Shown: piece by piece, positions 20,308-31,496 of the stretch
Position numbering within the stretch: the first letter of the stretch is position 1
Layout of the letters: every line of letters begins with the position of its first letter
Assembly: GCA_026419775.2 (NCBI GenBank)
Contig: JAOPGA020000762.1
Span: 1 to 64,000 of the forward strand
Origin: Acrasis kona
Taxonomy: Eukaryota > Heterolobosea > Eutetramitea > Acrasida > Acrasidae
Length of the DNA: 64,000 nucleotides
Reading direction: 5' to 3'
Made by a program: the position numbers and the translations under genes
Notes under the pieces: model-generated
What the model was told of the DNA's origin: nothing
The model's database searches: none
Seen by the model: the letters and a program-made list of their open reading frames with translations, nothing else

Positions 20308-22821
20308 ATTCGTTCTCAAACATTCAAATCTGAATTTCTTGAGAGGCTTAGGATTCTTGTCGCCTCCCGGTCGTATATTTCTTTGCTTTTGAATTGCAAC
20401 AATTATGTTTTNGATGTCTTTACCAACCAATGCATCTATGTTGTCTATATGAAGACTTATATATGCCTGATTTTTCGAGAGGTGCTCCTTTTGAATAGAG
20501 CATCCATAATCATTTGACGGTTGTTTAAGTACTACGCTCATCAACAAGGTGTTGTTGAATTTTTTATCAATTTCGTCATATGTCTCGTGACCTGGAGTTC
20601 TTTGATTTTGAAGGATTATTGTTTCTTGATCTACCAAGTCTCTGATTTGCTTATTTTCTTTCTTGTGTCTCTTTCTTTGATTTTCAATGGCGTCGAGATT
20701 AGCTTTTCTTTTGTAGAATTGGTGCGTGAGTTGTAGTCTGTTTTTGATCGTCTCTTTAGTATCGACTTTTTCTTTTATGAGACTTGCATGATACTAATAC
20801 TTTATTGATTTTACCAGAAAACTTGTCCGCACCAAAAAAATCCGCACCGACCATTTCACCACATTTGTAAATTGAATTTAACTTGTAACCATTAGACATT
20901 TCTTTTATCATCTGTAGAGCAACTTCATAATCTGTTCTTCTTGTTTCCTCGTCTAACAACAAGACGCCCGCTTTGTCTTGATCCTCTTCCATCTCTTGTT
21001 CATCATCTTGTTTTATCCCTTTGATTTCAAAAGCTCCGGTGATTATAGGCAAGTCCTCCACAGTTAAGACTTGTTCTTTCCTCACAATTAAATCTTGAAG
21101 AGGTTCAAGAATGAGGCCAAGTGATGTACCCTCCGTCACTGAAGTGAAATGCATGGCTTCAATCCAATCAGTTGATAATTGTTCATCGCCCCTCACAACT
21201 TCGACTTTTTTGTGTTCGATCAACGCTTTCATGATGCCCTCTTGAGTCAGGGAGAACGCTACAAGTCGCTCGAAAGGGTCACCACCGGACGGATTTTTAT
21301 CGTACTCGTCGCAGAGACTCACTGCGACCAACTTTAACAAATCTTGGCTTTGATTTGGTGCTAAATAATTGATGATTCCTTTCACAATAGAGAACGATAG
21401 GGGCTCCACTAATTCATAAACAAGTTCAGCATCTTTTGCGTCACTATCACTATCCAAATAACAAACACCAATTCTGGTAAAATCGATAAGGTTTTTAGTA
21501 GAAAATCTCACTTTTTGATCCAATGTGCTCATAATAACCATCGTAGACAGACTTTGCGTAATGTTTTGGATGGCGGAATTACTAAACGTTCTTGCCTTAA
21601 ACCTTTGAACGAGGATTTTATAGTTCTCTTGATACGCCGATCGTATGGCATCAATCAGGTCATTAGTTGATCCATTGCTACCTTTCTTTATATACTGTAA
21701 CACCAGCATAGTGTTGCGGCGCCTTCCCTTTATGAGATCAAAATATGGGCNCAATCTTTTTTTATCCACATTTTCGAGATTAATAATGGACTCGAGTTCG
21801 TTTTTGACTGATTCGCCATCAGGCAGGGGGGAATAACGGGTACGCACTTTAATCGGAAGATTCCTACCGGTAATGCTCTGGAAAACTATTTGGGAGTTTT
21901 GCAGCTGAAGGTCTGTGCCGGCGAATGCGATATAATCCCACTTCATGAGGTTGACCACACTTGACCATCCATACAAAAAGTTTCGTTTCAAATCGTACGA
22001 TTCGGGACGTGAAGGTGCTTCCTCTGCTATGAATCTAAAATTTTAGTATTTGTTGTCTTTTGAGCTTACAAGTCAGGATAATCATCTTTTAAAAGTTGCG
22101 CCTCATCCAAAGCGAATCCAATTTTTTTGTATCGGCTATCCTTGATTCTCTCTAGAGCCATCTTATATGCTTCAAAGATCAAATGGCTGGTAAGCTCTGT
22201 TTCGAATTTAGTTTCGTGGTAGCAACGGTGTAGGCAATTCGAGTAGTAAATTGAGCTACTGTTTAGTTGGCTAATGAGAAATGCTTTCGGGTCAATGTGT
22301 TTATACTCGAGTAAATGAGCCAAGCACAACAGTTTCACCGTGGTTGCCAGTATGCATGTACTCCAAGCTTTCGATACTTTCAGTTCGATCGGATTGTTTT
22401 CCATGTTGATATTTTGTAACAACTTCTTCAATTTTCCCACATATGCATCTTTCTCAAGTGAAAAATCACCTGCCGTCGAGTAGCATACATAGCACTCTCT
22501 GGCGTGCCTGAAAATTTGATGAGTTTTTCCTGCTCCACTCACTCCAATATACACGTTTGGAACTTGAGCATCTTGTTTGGATAACCAATGGTATTCTTCT
22601 TCGCCTCCACCTTCTTCTTTGGTAAGTGCGTACAAAAGCATGTCAATATTGCCGTGCCTAATTGGAAGAGAAACACCATCCTTGTAGAAATCTCCTAAAA
22701 GTTCTTTTTGTTTATCCTTGTCAATGGGTGCGTTCAGTTTTAAAACTGGTATCTTGTTCTCCTCATCCGTCACATTTTTAATTATCTTTAGATACTTCTC
22801 ACATAGCAGTCTTTCGCCCAT
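20270..22821 (-). CDS. CR-type (Crinkler-like) P-loop NTPase with nuclease-like C-terminus, copy 2
   Basis: Start ATG 22821 (the longer frame uses GTG). Exon 1 (22821-22070) joins exon 2 (22034 on) through a 35-nt GT-AG intron. The NTPase has Walker A GVSGAGKTH (about nt 22540), a CYVCYSTAGD strand and Walker B FALDEAQLL (nt 22090), then FAGTDLQ. The C-terminus has GADFFGADKFSG then VLVSCKSHK, a PD-(D/E)XK-like D...CK pattern, ending at 20756; a frame change near 20780 leads to a further charged stretch to 20270 that enters the direct repeat. Ns at 21751 and 20412 hide one residue each. More intact than copy 1; a CR-type effector/conflict role is a family inference only. Confidence 0.55.
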
Positions 22822-22839
22822 CACCTTCACACTTTTCTT

Positions 22840-23230
22840 CGTTGATTATTTTTTGATTAGACTTATTTCCTTGAATTGTTCAGCATGATCAACCATGTTA
22901 AGACTGTTAACCCAAACTGATTTTGTTAAGACTGCTTAAACTTAACTCACTTGCAGCCGGAATGCAACCGGAATGCAACGTTATTAATTTGTAATGGACA
23001 AATTATTAAACTACATTCCAACTTGGAGTAAAAAAAGTTACCATCTTTGACCGATTTTCATCTTTGCGTATACCTTATATACATGCAATCCTAAAACTAC
23101 CCTTTTTTGAATTTATCTATTGCTTCACTACTCTATAACTCGTATTTTGGATCATGCAGCGACCTCTGTTTGATGCTTTATTTCGTTGTAAAAGTGCTCC
23201 AATGCCCTTACCCGTGATCATCCCTTCGTG
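22840..23230. other. intergenic between CR copy 2 and piggyBac
   Basis: AT-rich, no frame. Likely holds the CR gene promoter and the left flank of the piggyBac element; no TIR identified. Confidence 0.4.
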
Positions 23231-23330
23231 GCAGCTCGGAGACGCGAATTAAATTTCCTCTCCCCTGACTAAGAAGTGGAGAGGTTATCAGCAGCCCGAA
23301 GACGTGAATTAATTTTCCTCTTCCCTGTCT
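23231..23330. repeat. imperfect tandem repeat, 40-bp units at 60-bp period
   Basis: Units at 23231-23270 and 23291-23330 (GCAGC.CG.AGACG.GAATTAA.TTTCCTC...) agree at about 33 of 40 positions. Each includes a TTAA, the target of piggyBac elements, and they lie just upstream of the piggyBac frame. Confidence 0.6.
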
Positions 23331-23439
23331 CTACCTCGTGGGTGTTTGGACACTACTAGAAAGGCTTTTTGTAAACCAGTACTAACCAATATGTAGAAAA
23401 ACAAACGCGGTAAACGATGAAGCATCAGAGCAACATGGG

Positions 23440-24782
23440 AGAACGGACGTAGTACTTTTAGAAGACGACACCACACTTTCAGAGGACCAACAACAAGCAC
23501 TGCAACAAGTGTTCTCTGAGAAAGAAAATGCAATGGAAGGTTCTGCCAATGTTAGCTTGGCAAGTGAGGCTGTCAGTATTCAAGAGGAAAACAACACAGG
23601 ACTGGCACAAAATGCAGCAAATCCTTCCCCCTCAATAACCATCAGCCCCTCTGGACCTCTACAGGACAACAGTTTTGGACCACAAAATTTACCTGAGGGA
23701 ATTGAGCAAAGTGTGGAATTTCTTCGGTTGTTTATTGACAAAGATGTAGAGAAACACCTTATCGAACAGTCCAATCTTTACGCGACATACAGCATGAAGG
23801 ACGACATTAAACAGCAACAAAAAGACTATCGCAAATATCGTGACGAAATCAAAAAGAATGGTACGTACAAACGTGCACGAACAATGACGGAGGCAGATAA
23901 ACTTATCTCTCGTCTCGACGATGATGACGAAGACCAAGATGATGGTGAGGAACAACTTGTTCAACCAGGTGAAGATGATTTTGTTCCAGACGATGAGGTG
24001 TCTGATGTTATANGAAGTGCACCTAAAGTCGAAACATTTAACAATTGGAGGGAGACTTTTAATCATTCTTCCCGTCCAGTGAAACAAGTCATTACATCTG
24101 TCATGTTATGGGGATATATCGCATCAACTCTCATTATGGGCCTTCAGCCATATCCTCGTATCGATCAATATTGGGAGCAAATAACACAATGTACGGTAAC
24201 CGAGTTATAAAGTCCTTGATTAGCAGAGATAAACGGAGGTTAGTTCACAAGTACCTTCATTTTGATCCCGACTGGATGGAAGAAAAGATGAACAAAACTT
24301 CTCGGAAATTTTGGAGGCCTGCTCATGTTGTTGGTATCGATGAGTCAATGACAGCTTTCCGTGGCCAAGTATCATTCCGTCAATTTTTACCATTGAGACC
24401 AATCAAATATGGCCTAAAACAGTATTGCCTCGCAGACAAGTTAGGGTATATGTTTAGTTGGTGGTTATACAGAGGATCACTATCAACACGCAAAACCGAT
24501 ACAATATCTATAGTAATGGATCTTGTAAAAGACTTGCCACAGGACAAAAGCTTTCTTTTAGCAACCGACAACTACTATGGTAGTCTGACATTGATTGAAC
24601 AGTTGAACAAGGAATACAAAAACATTTACTATATTTCAACAGTCCGATCAAACAGACCAACATGGTTGTTCACTCCACTAAATGAACTCGCAAATGCAGA
24701 AACAAAGAATGTCAAAATGGTAAATATTCGTGGCCTTGTTGCTCTCTCCTCCATAAATTGGCTAGTAATGGTACTTGAATAG
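23440..24782 (+). pseudogene. piggyBac transposase, frameshifted and truncated
   Basis: An acidic N-terminal region (DDDDEDQDDGEEQ) and helical dimerisation part run to about 24186, where the frame shifts by one base (GGAGCAAATAAC). The catalytic part follows: first Asp in GIDESMTAFRGQ, FLPLRPIKYGLK, second Asp in LATDNYYGSL. The final part (VNIRGLVALSS) lacks the usual W-x-D before VALLST, and the frame ends at 24782 where CR-like sequence begins, so the third catalytic Asp and the Cys-rich end are gone. One N at 24013. PiggyBac enzymes act at TTAA sites; this copy is dead. Confidence 0.75.
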
Positions 24783-25025
24783 TGTTGTAGCCGTCTCGAA
24801 TTCTTGGTTCAAAATGTTGACCACGGTCTTCATGGGCGATCTGGTTTGTTTTTCAAAGTATGATCTCCTGGTCTCGTTGTATAGATCGGTGCCGCCGAAC
24901 GTGGAAATGACGAGCGCATCGCTCAATGGATTGGCCTTCAAGCACACCTGCACGGCATCGGAATAGTTTTTTCAAAATTCATTGTTACGATTAGGTTCTT
25001 GTAATACCCACATGGCCAACACATC
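24762..25025 (-). pseudogene. NTPase-family fragment abutting the piggyBac remnant
   Basis: Minus-strand frame with DALVISTFGGTDLYNE then a helical stretch. It resembles the DYIAFAGTDLQ region of CR copy 2, just after the Walker B strand. An in-frame TGA at about 24969 precedes it. It probably is a third CR-type copy cut by the piggyBac insertion. Confidence 0.35.
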
Positions 25026-25038
25026 ATCTCCCAAATTT

Positions 25039-25750
25039 CTAAACATTGATTGTTTGACTACAGAGTTGGTATCCTTTATGAAAGTTGATACCATCCGCAT
25101 ATACATTACGTATGGTTAATCCAACAATGTTAAATCCATCCAACCACATTCCACACTTTATACGTTCGATCCATAAATTCTGTACAGATCTGAAACAATG
25201 GATCCAAAACAAGTACAAGTTTGATGACCCTATCGTGTGCTCCAAAATGTTGGAAATTGTCAGTGATATTCAGATCTGAGAAAGTTTTGGGGCGAACTAC
25301 CCTTTCGGGAATAGCTTTGTAATCTTCTCCATTCTGGATAACAATTGTGACAATCTCTCTAGATTCAGGTGTTCGGCCATCATCCACTACAATAACATGT
25401 TGAGTACTTTTGTGTGTTGTATGTGACTTACTTTGTTGCGCATAAATAGGTTCGAAGCTATGTACATTCACTCTTCTTTTCTTAATCGCTTGTTTATCTC
25501 CATCTTCATTTGTAATAATTTCTTCGTCTTCTTCGAGCATTATCTTATCAAACTCATCATATGGGAACAGATGAGTATTGATAAAAACACTACCTGCTTC
25601 TTTTTTTTCAAGTACTTGTTTCAAAGTACATTCAACAACCGAACAAATCAATACAGGAATTGTAATCACATGGACCAGCACTCGTTGTTTCACCCGGGAA
25701 TCACTAGAGTTAGAATGTGCTAGCAAGACAGTAAGATGAGATAACATCAA
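25039..25750 (-). pseudogene. unrecognised gene fragment upstream of the NTPase fragment
   Basis: A 206-residue frame (25750-25130) with a hydrophobic start, an acidic EEDEEII stretch, a basic KKRR, and HVIVVDDGRTPESREIV; a second overlapping frame (25245-25039) continues it. Overlapping frames suggest indels. Family unknown. Confidence 0.3.
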
Positions 25751-26157
25751 ATCAACATTCAGCTATCTGATACAATAATAAGCAAATTTGTTTGTTTTAT
25801 TATATAATACATACCAGCATCATCAATTGTAAATGTCAAGTCTCTGCAGAAGTACTTACATTACCACTGGAGTCAGCGTGCTTGTGTTTCCAAGTGGTTC
25901 TCTTTCGACGAGGTTAGTCCAATGTTCGATCGATTTAATCCTATAGCGTTGATACTGGGTGTTTCGTGTATCTCAATGGTTGTTGATTGTTGTTCAAGTT
26001 GCGGTTCATTTTGCGATTGTGAATAGTCGACATCCTTCTACTCCAATGTTCGATTTTGATTATACTTTGCGTAGTTGTCTCCGGAGTTACTGCGCAGTTG
26101 TAAAGGTTGGTTCTGGAGTGGGTGCTGCTGTGATTTTAGTTGATCCGGCAGTAGTGA

Positions 26158-27080
26158 CTACAGGTGATGCAGTAGTAGTTGTTTCGGTAATGGTGGTTGG
26201 TTAGGTATGGTAGTAGTTGTAGCAGAAGTGGTGGTTGATTGAAACTTTGCGTATGTATGGTCCTCCGCGTCACAGTCTTTTCGGAAGGTTGTGGATCTAT
26301 TCGGTGCTTCATGTAGGCTCCTGATTAATGTGGATACTAGACTCCATTCAGCGGTTTTGTTTGGATCAGGATGTTGGAATGGCAGTTGTGTTGTTGGTTC
26401 CGGAGTTAGAGTAACGGTAGTCGTGGGCGTAACGAGTTTGAATGCTGGTGAAGAACTTGATGTAAAACAATTAGAATCATGCGCGTGTCTCACTTCATTG
26501 ATGTCATTAAGAAAATGGTTAATGGTTGTTCTTAAAGGCTTCGCCTGCTTTTGTTGAGCTCTTTGCATATTATCCTCTCGAGATGATTGAGTTTGTTGTT
26601 TTTGTTGCTTGAGCACCTTCATGTGGTAGTTGTTCCTAAGGTTGTTGTTGCTGTTGCTGCTCCTGAAGTGGTTGTTCTTGTTGTTGTTGGTATAGCTCAT
26701 AGGGTGGTTGCTGTTGTTGAGTCGGTTGCTGTTGTTGAGGTGGTTGTTCTTGTTGCTCTTGAGATGTTTGTACTTCATATTCCCCTTCATCACTTTCGGA
26801 AGCCGAGGATTTCAAATTGCTACTTTGTTCGTCATCTTTATATAGGTGATGTTCTGGTATCTGGGCTGTAAATGTATCTGATCGGTATCGAAGTTGAAAT
26901 TGGTGTTGTTGAATCTTCGGGTATTGTTGTGCTGCAGAGTAACAATTTCAAGTGTTCAATACGAAGAAAGCGTAGGCATAAAGAGGGCTGATCAAAAAAA
27001 TGAACACTTGAAATTGTTACTCTGCAGCAATTATTCAACTTACTCAATAAATTCAGTAGAGATTTTAGAAAGAGCGCTGG
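26158..27080 (-). pseudogene. Gln/Asn-rich low-complexity coding region
   Basis: The minus strand reads a Ser/acidic segment (DDEQSSNLKSSASESDEGE) followed by a poly-Gln/Pro stretch (QEQQEQPPQQQQPTQQQQ) to a stop near 26640; below it another frame is Asn- and Thr/Pro-rich to 26158. It may be the tail of the AAA/STAND locus upstream, joined by an intron, or an independent low-complexity gene. Confidence 0.3.
26931..27029. repeat. perfect 29-bp inverted repeat with 41-nt loop
   Basis: Arms 26931-26959 and 27001-27029 (TGCTGCAGAGTAACAATTTC at the left arm start) are exact reverse complements over 29 bp. Transcription through it would give a long perfect hairpin. Confidence 0.95.
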
Positions 27081-27091
27081 CGGGCTCATTG

Positions 27092-27410
27092 GTATTTTCG
27101 AGCAACATGATGATTATATTTTGAATATTCAGCACGTCATTATAACAAGATCGCAGGAGGAGTGAGGATTGAATCATACTCAAATTCAAAATCATTCGAT
27201 AAATGATGTGTTGAGTGAATTTATAGGACGAGAGGTTGTTAACAGAACCGCAAGGACAATCCTAATAAAATAAAAATATTGCATTTCATAAAAAAGTATA
27301 TATATTTGAGGTTCGGCAAGTACCACTCAGTAATCCTAATCTCCTCGTCACCAATTATTCTTTCATAACTACTCCAAACTTGCTTTTAAAAAACAATTCT
27401 GGAGTTTGCT
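27092..27410. repeat. direct repeat, copy B
   Basis: Partner of 20008-20307. On the minus strand it contains the same exon-like frame (DCPCGSVNNLSSYKF) after an intron-like T-rich TTATTAG, then diverges (LLENTNEPASALSKI). Confidence 0.9.
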
Positions 27411-27443
27411 GCACAGCACCTCCACTCTGACCTCCACCACCCA

Positions 27444-29105
27444 CTACAATTTTGTTGCGCGTGGCTTACTATTTTTCTGTTGTTCCACTTGTTGAGTGTT
27501 TAGAAAATCTGGGGGTATAACTGAAATTCGGCGAGTATCACCACCCGCAAAGAAAACGTCTACGTTTGAAAATTCTTCATCATGTTCTATATATGCAATT
27601 TTGGAATTGATGTTGTTGTATTCGTCTTCAAACTTCTTTTTATGTTTTGCTCCCCCAACCCATACAACAACCCAGGACTGGGTGGGTTGAAGAAGTCTGT
27701 AGTAATTCTCTGCTTGATCCAGAACATGGTGGTCTAAACTACTGGTATTTGCTCTATCTCCATTAACTAACAGATCTGCTCCGTGCTCCACAGCCAATTC
27801 GTAATCACTTATATAGTACATTCTATCTAATCTTTGACCATTACAAGCAACTTGCGGATCAATCCTGACGTCCAATGAGTTTTTTGAAATACACGGCGAC
27901 CTACCTTATATTCATGTGGGGAAGAGCCCTTTTTAACGCATGATCAAATGCTTCAACATAAACATCCTCCACATTCGTGTTTTTTCTTTTTGCTAATTTT
28001 GTACCTTTAATAATGGATATTCTATTATTACTTCTTCGGACATGATGGAGATTACGCCCATTAGTACATCTTCGTTTTTCAAACCTTGCTTCATTTTCTG
28101 AAAATTCGCGCTTCGCGATATATCGGAGATCACAGTTGATTCATAATGTTGTTTCCATAAATCAAGATTCAATTCATCGTTTTCTTGATATAATTCATCC
28201 ATGCACTTGCCGAGCGTCTGCGTGATACCTTGCGCTCCACCGCTCTGAGCATAAATGTGTTCGACGATCTCTTCGTTTACTCTCCTTCCCGTCTCTTGCT
28301 CATACTGTCTGAATAAATCTTTCGTCTCGTCGAACGAAAAGTACGGCGCGGTTATCTTCTCAACAACATTGAATGGCGAACCGATCTTGGTGTGAATGTA
28401 ATCACCGACGTAATTTGTGATTCCGAGGACTGATTGTAGCACGTAACCTGTTTCAGTATTGTCTTCGGCGCCAGATACTCTGCTATTCTTTATCGATCTT
28501 AAAGCGTCTAAAAACAAACTCCTATCCTCATTCCGCCAAGTGCACATGGCATCCAATTCGTCAATGATTAAAACGACTTTTGATTCACGAAAGTGCGTGC
28601 TACGGTTACCAAATAACTTGCGAAAAGTATCCATGTTCAATTCTTTTTCATCTTTAACCTCGAATTCTGCACAATCCATTAGTCCTTAAGTGTACTTACT
28701 AAACCAGCTTCCCCTTGCACAGCTGAGATCATGATCATTTCAAAATCCGACCGTAAACTTTCTATTAACGCTTTGGCCCTTGTAGACTAGAAAAGTTGAA
28801 ACCAAAACAATGTGTTGAATTACCTTTCCGCTTTGACTTGGTGCAACGAGGGTGATGAACGCCATACGCTCGATTCTTCCTCTCAGGTTTAATTCATTCC
28901 ATGGAGAGGGATCAACATAGTAGTGATACGCCGGGATCAAATCACCATTTGCAGCGAATACTTTTGTATGTCTCCTAGACTTTGCAACGATTTCTCCTGT
29001 ATCATCGCCTCCTTCATCTTTTGCATCATGCTTGCGCTTTAGTGATAGTTCTTAAAAATGAGTGAACAGTATACCAAATGAATTACTTTTGTCTTCTTTG
29101 TTCAT
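27444..29105 (-). pseudogene. STAND/AAA_35-like ATPase with unknown C-terminal domain
   Basis: Exon 1 (29105-29087), a 36-nt intron, exon 2 (29050-28824), a 37-nt intron (28823-28787) and exon 3 (28786 on) join cleanly to give WNELNLRGRIERMAF and the P-loop APSQSGKST. After a frame change near 28690, 28679-27993 continues with Walker B VVLIIDELDAMC, GITNYVGD (sensor) and the PYFSFDETKDLFRQY...SGGAQGITQTL motif typical of AAA_35/STAND ATPases. A second frame change near 28010 and a 41-nt-type intron lead to a C-terminal region (27875-27444) with a WVVVWVGGA strand, nuclease-like at best. Role unknown; such ATPases often switch effector domains. Either a pseudogene or two assembly indels. Confidence 0.5.
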
Positions 29106-29109
29106 GATT

Positions 29110-29430
29110 TCGCAGAGTGGTCAGGTTTTTTTTGAGACTTAATATATTTTGTGAAATTGTATGGATAAAATTAACTTTTTGATTGAAAATTGAACGTTCA
29201 ATTCGAAAAGGTCAAGTCGATCTTTCAAAATGTCAAGACAATCACAAGGGTATCTGACATTGTAGTGTCATGTAACTTATTAGTGTGGTTGGATCTTGGG
29301 TGGTGATTGGTACTGGGGTGTAAGTTTGTTTAGACTTGTACTTTGGACCCTAGCAATAAATTTAATTTCCGAGTAGTATTTTTTGAGTCCATCTCATTAC
29401 TCTCTCTTGTTCTTAACTCGCGCTCTTGAC
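29110..29430. other. non-coding spacer
   Basis: No frame. It lies between the start of the ATPase gene and the end of the Tnp2-like fragment. Confidence 0.4.
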
Positions 29431-29434
29431 AGTC

Positions 29435-30557
29435 TCAACAGACTTTGGAATTATTTTGTTCGTTCTTCTTCTTACCAATCACAACTGATATTCCTTGGCA
29501 ATATCCTAAATAACACCCATTGATAGCACTCCAAGTTTGACGAGCAAGCGCCTTCATCTTTGCGTCCAAATCAGTATCTACTGTTACAATATCGAATCTC
29601 ATTTGTTGAATCTTGTCAAGAAAGCAGTTGAATATTGGTATTGTTCTGGTTCGTAGATAGTTGATCTCAAAGCACGCAGATGTAAGAATGGAATCTATAC
29701 ACTTTGCTTTTGGAGATAAAGTCATTAAACATGTCGGAATAAGATATCAGGGCAGTTCTCTAATACTCTCTGGAACACTCAAAACTTTGGCTACTATTGG
29801 CCAGCAGTCTTGTGTTGTAGATCTTGCAAGTGCAAGGCCATCAAACCCAAGACTAATAAAGGTGCAGAGTATATCTGGATACATACTGAGTTTGTCCTTG
29901 AACGAATCTCCGTCATACCAATCTTGTATAGTATAAGACATCTTTGTTTTTTTGGCACCATGATTGCATGATGGACAACGTTCTTGGTCACTAACTATCT
30001 TCGTCCATGTATGGCCCTGACAATTACTGCATGTACTTAACCACAATCTTTTTCCAAAATACTGTTGAATGTTGTTGTGGTTTGTATGATTTAAATGCTT
30101 CATCAAAAAAATTGTTCCAAATGGTGTTGGTAATCTCGAGGGTTATATCCAGCATTTCGTTCGGCGCTGTCATCGCACTCAGAGTACTCGTCAGAGTCTG
30201 AATCACTCATGTCAACGTATTCTCTAATTTCTTCTTCGTCTAATTCACTTGTCCAATCATGGTAAGATTCTTGGGCAGCCGAGTCCACATCATTTACGTC
30301 GACATTAGGTCTTCGTTGCTTTTTACATCCTCCTCAAAGATCCTTTTCTTATGACGAAAAAAAGTACTCCGTCCAACTTCGGTATTTGTGATAGGGCTGA
30401 TATATGTTTCCATATTTTGTAATAAAAGTTCCAAGAACATTCTTAGTTGACGTCCAGAAATCTGTCGACCGAAACATAAGGATGAGGAGATAACAAATGT
30501 TTCTGAGAAGTCGCAGAAATTCCATATTTCTAACTTTGACAGTTGTGGATTCCACAA
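29435..30557 (-). pseudogene. Tnp2/CACTA-like transposase remnant
   Basis: Minus-strand pieces in changing frames: an N-terminal part (30557-30294), an acidic linker (DEEEIREYVDMSDSDSDEY), then a zinc-knuckle (CSNCQGHTW...RCPSCNHG) followed by DWYDGDSFKDKL, ISLGFDGLALARS and CWPIVAKVLSVPESIRE. That order, Cys-rich knuckle then D-G-x-S, then LGF.DG and CWPI with a proline motif, is characteristic of Tnp2-type (En/Spm, Plavaka) transposases. A further piece (29725-29435) carries VDTDLDAKMKAL and NGCYLGYC. Multiple breaks show it is inactive. Confidence 0.55.
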
Positions 30558-30614
30558 GTTGCCTTCAACATTTCTAACGCGGAGCCAGCAATTGAGAGAA
30601 TCGAAGACATCCTA

Positions 30615-31078
30615 ATGTCTGCTATTAATTCGTTCGCAAACAGGAAGAGCAAGGTGGGAAGGCCGATTGGATCACAGAACAAACAGAAGAAGGAACAAAC
30701 TCCAAAAGCGAAGCCACTAAAGGCGAAAGCAAATGCATTCAAGCGCAAAGCTGAGGAAGAACCAAAAGAGGCCCCTGTTAAAAAGGCAAAGATATTCGTT
30801 CGTAGGGCAAGACCCCAGATAAGGCTGCGAAGAAATCATCGAAAAGCAAACAAGCAGACCCACCACAGAAGGCAAATTCAAAAAAGAAGGCAAATTCAAA
30901 AAAGAAGGCGCCTGAAGAAAAGGAAGACGAAGTTGAGAAGGAGACCGAGAAAAGAGATAAGCAAGAAGGGGAGAAAGAAATAGATTCGGAAGAGGAGGTT
31001 GAAGATAGTCAGGATGACGAAGACGAAGAGCAGAACAAAAAGAAAGCTCCAACGCCAAGATCAATCGTCATTGCTTGA
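30615..31078 (+). CDS. small basic/acidic chromatin-like protein with AT-hook-like motif
   Basis: From ATG 30615 the protein starts SAINSFANRKSKVGRPIGS, with a KVGRPIGS AT-hook-like core, then Lys/Ala-rich repeats and a twice-repeated KANSKKK before an acidic tail (EEEVEDSQDDEDEE) ending at TGA 31078. The frame changes near 30795; a 29-nt GT-AG intron (GTTAAA...CGTAG) would fix it in phase, otherwise it is a one-base break. Composition suggests a histone H1- or HMG-like nuclear protein. It is divergent from the Tnp2-like remnant. Confidence 0.45.
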
Positions 31079-31277
31079 AGTAAAACACTTTTCAAAATTC
31101 ATTATTTTTCGTTAATTCGACCTTGAATATCTGAATACTAAAAGGCAGACAACGAAAAGTCTGTAATTTTCGTCTTTCANCTCAAAAAAGTCTCACAATT
31201 AAAAGGTTGGTGCTGGAAATTGATCGTATTGTATGCGAAGGGCTTCAAAAACACTTTAAAAGTAATGAAAATAAAAC

Positions 31278-31347
31278 TCAGCACCGGGGAATCGAACCCC
31301 GGTCACAAGAGTGACAGTCTTGTATTCTACCACTATACTAGTGCTGA
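31278..31347 (-). tRNA. tRNA-Asp(GTC)
   Basis: On the minus strand the acceptor TCAGCAC pairs with GTGCTGA over 7 bp. The anticodon arm is CAAGA-CTGTCAC-TCTTG with anticodon GTC, and the T-arm CCGGGGTTCGATTCCCCGG holds a consensus B box. The D-arm (TAGTATAGTGGTAGAATA) is standard for Asp. T-rich DNA follows as a Pol III terminator. No intron. Confidence 0.9.
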
Positions 31348-31496
31348 TTTTAAGATTATTTTAATTAATTTTAATAAGAATTGTATATTAAAAAGTCTAG
31401 ATTTTTACAAGTGGCACTATAGAAACGAACCAGGCGTGTCAAATAAAATTACGAAGGGCTACGTATGCACCAAACATACAATATTTAATAGCACTA

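Noticed and set aside
23509-24210. Acidic N-terminal ORF as a separate gene
   Set aside because: It is the N-terminal part of the piggyBac transposase, continuing in the next frame.
25959-26871. Val-rich plus-strand ORFs
   Set aside because: Antisense of Asn/Gln/Thr-rich repeats (AAC/CAA versus GTT/TTG).
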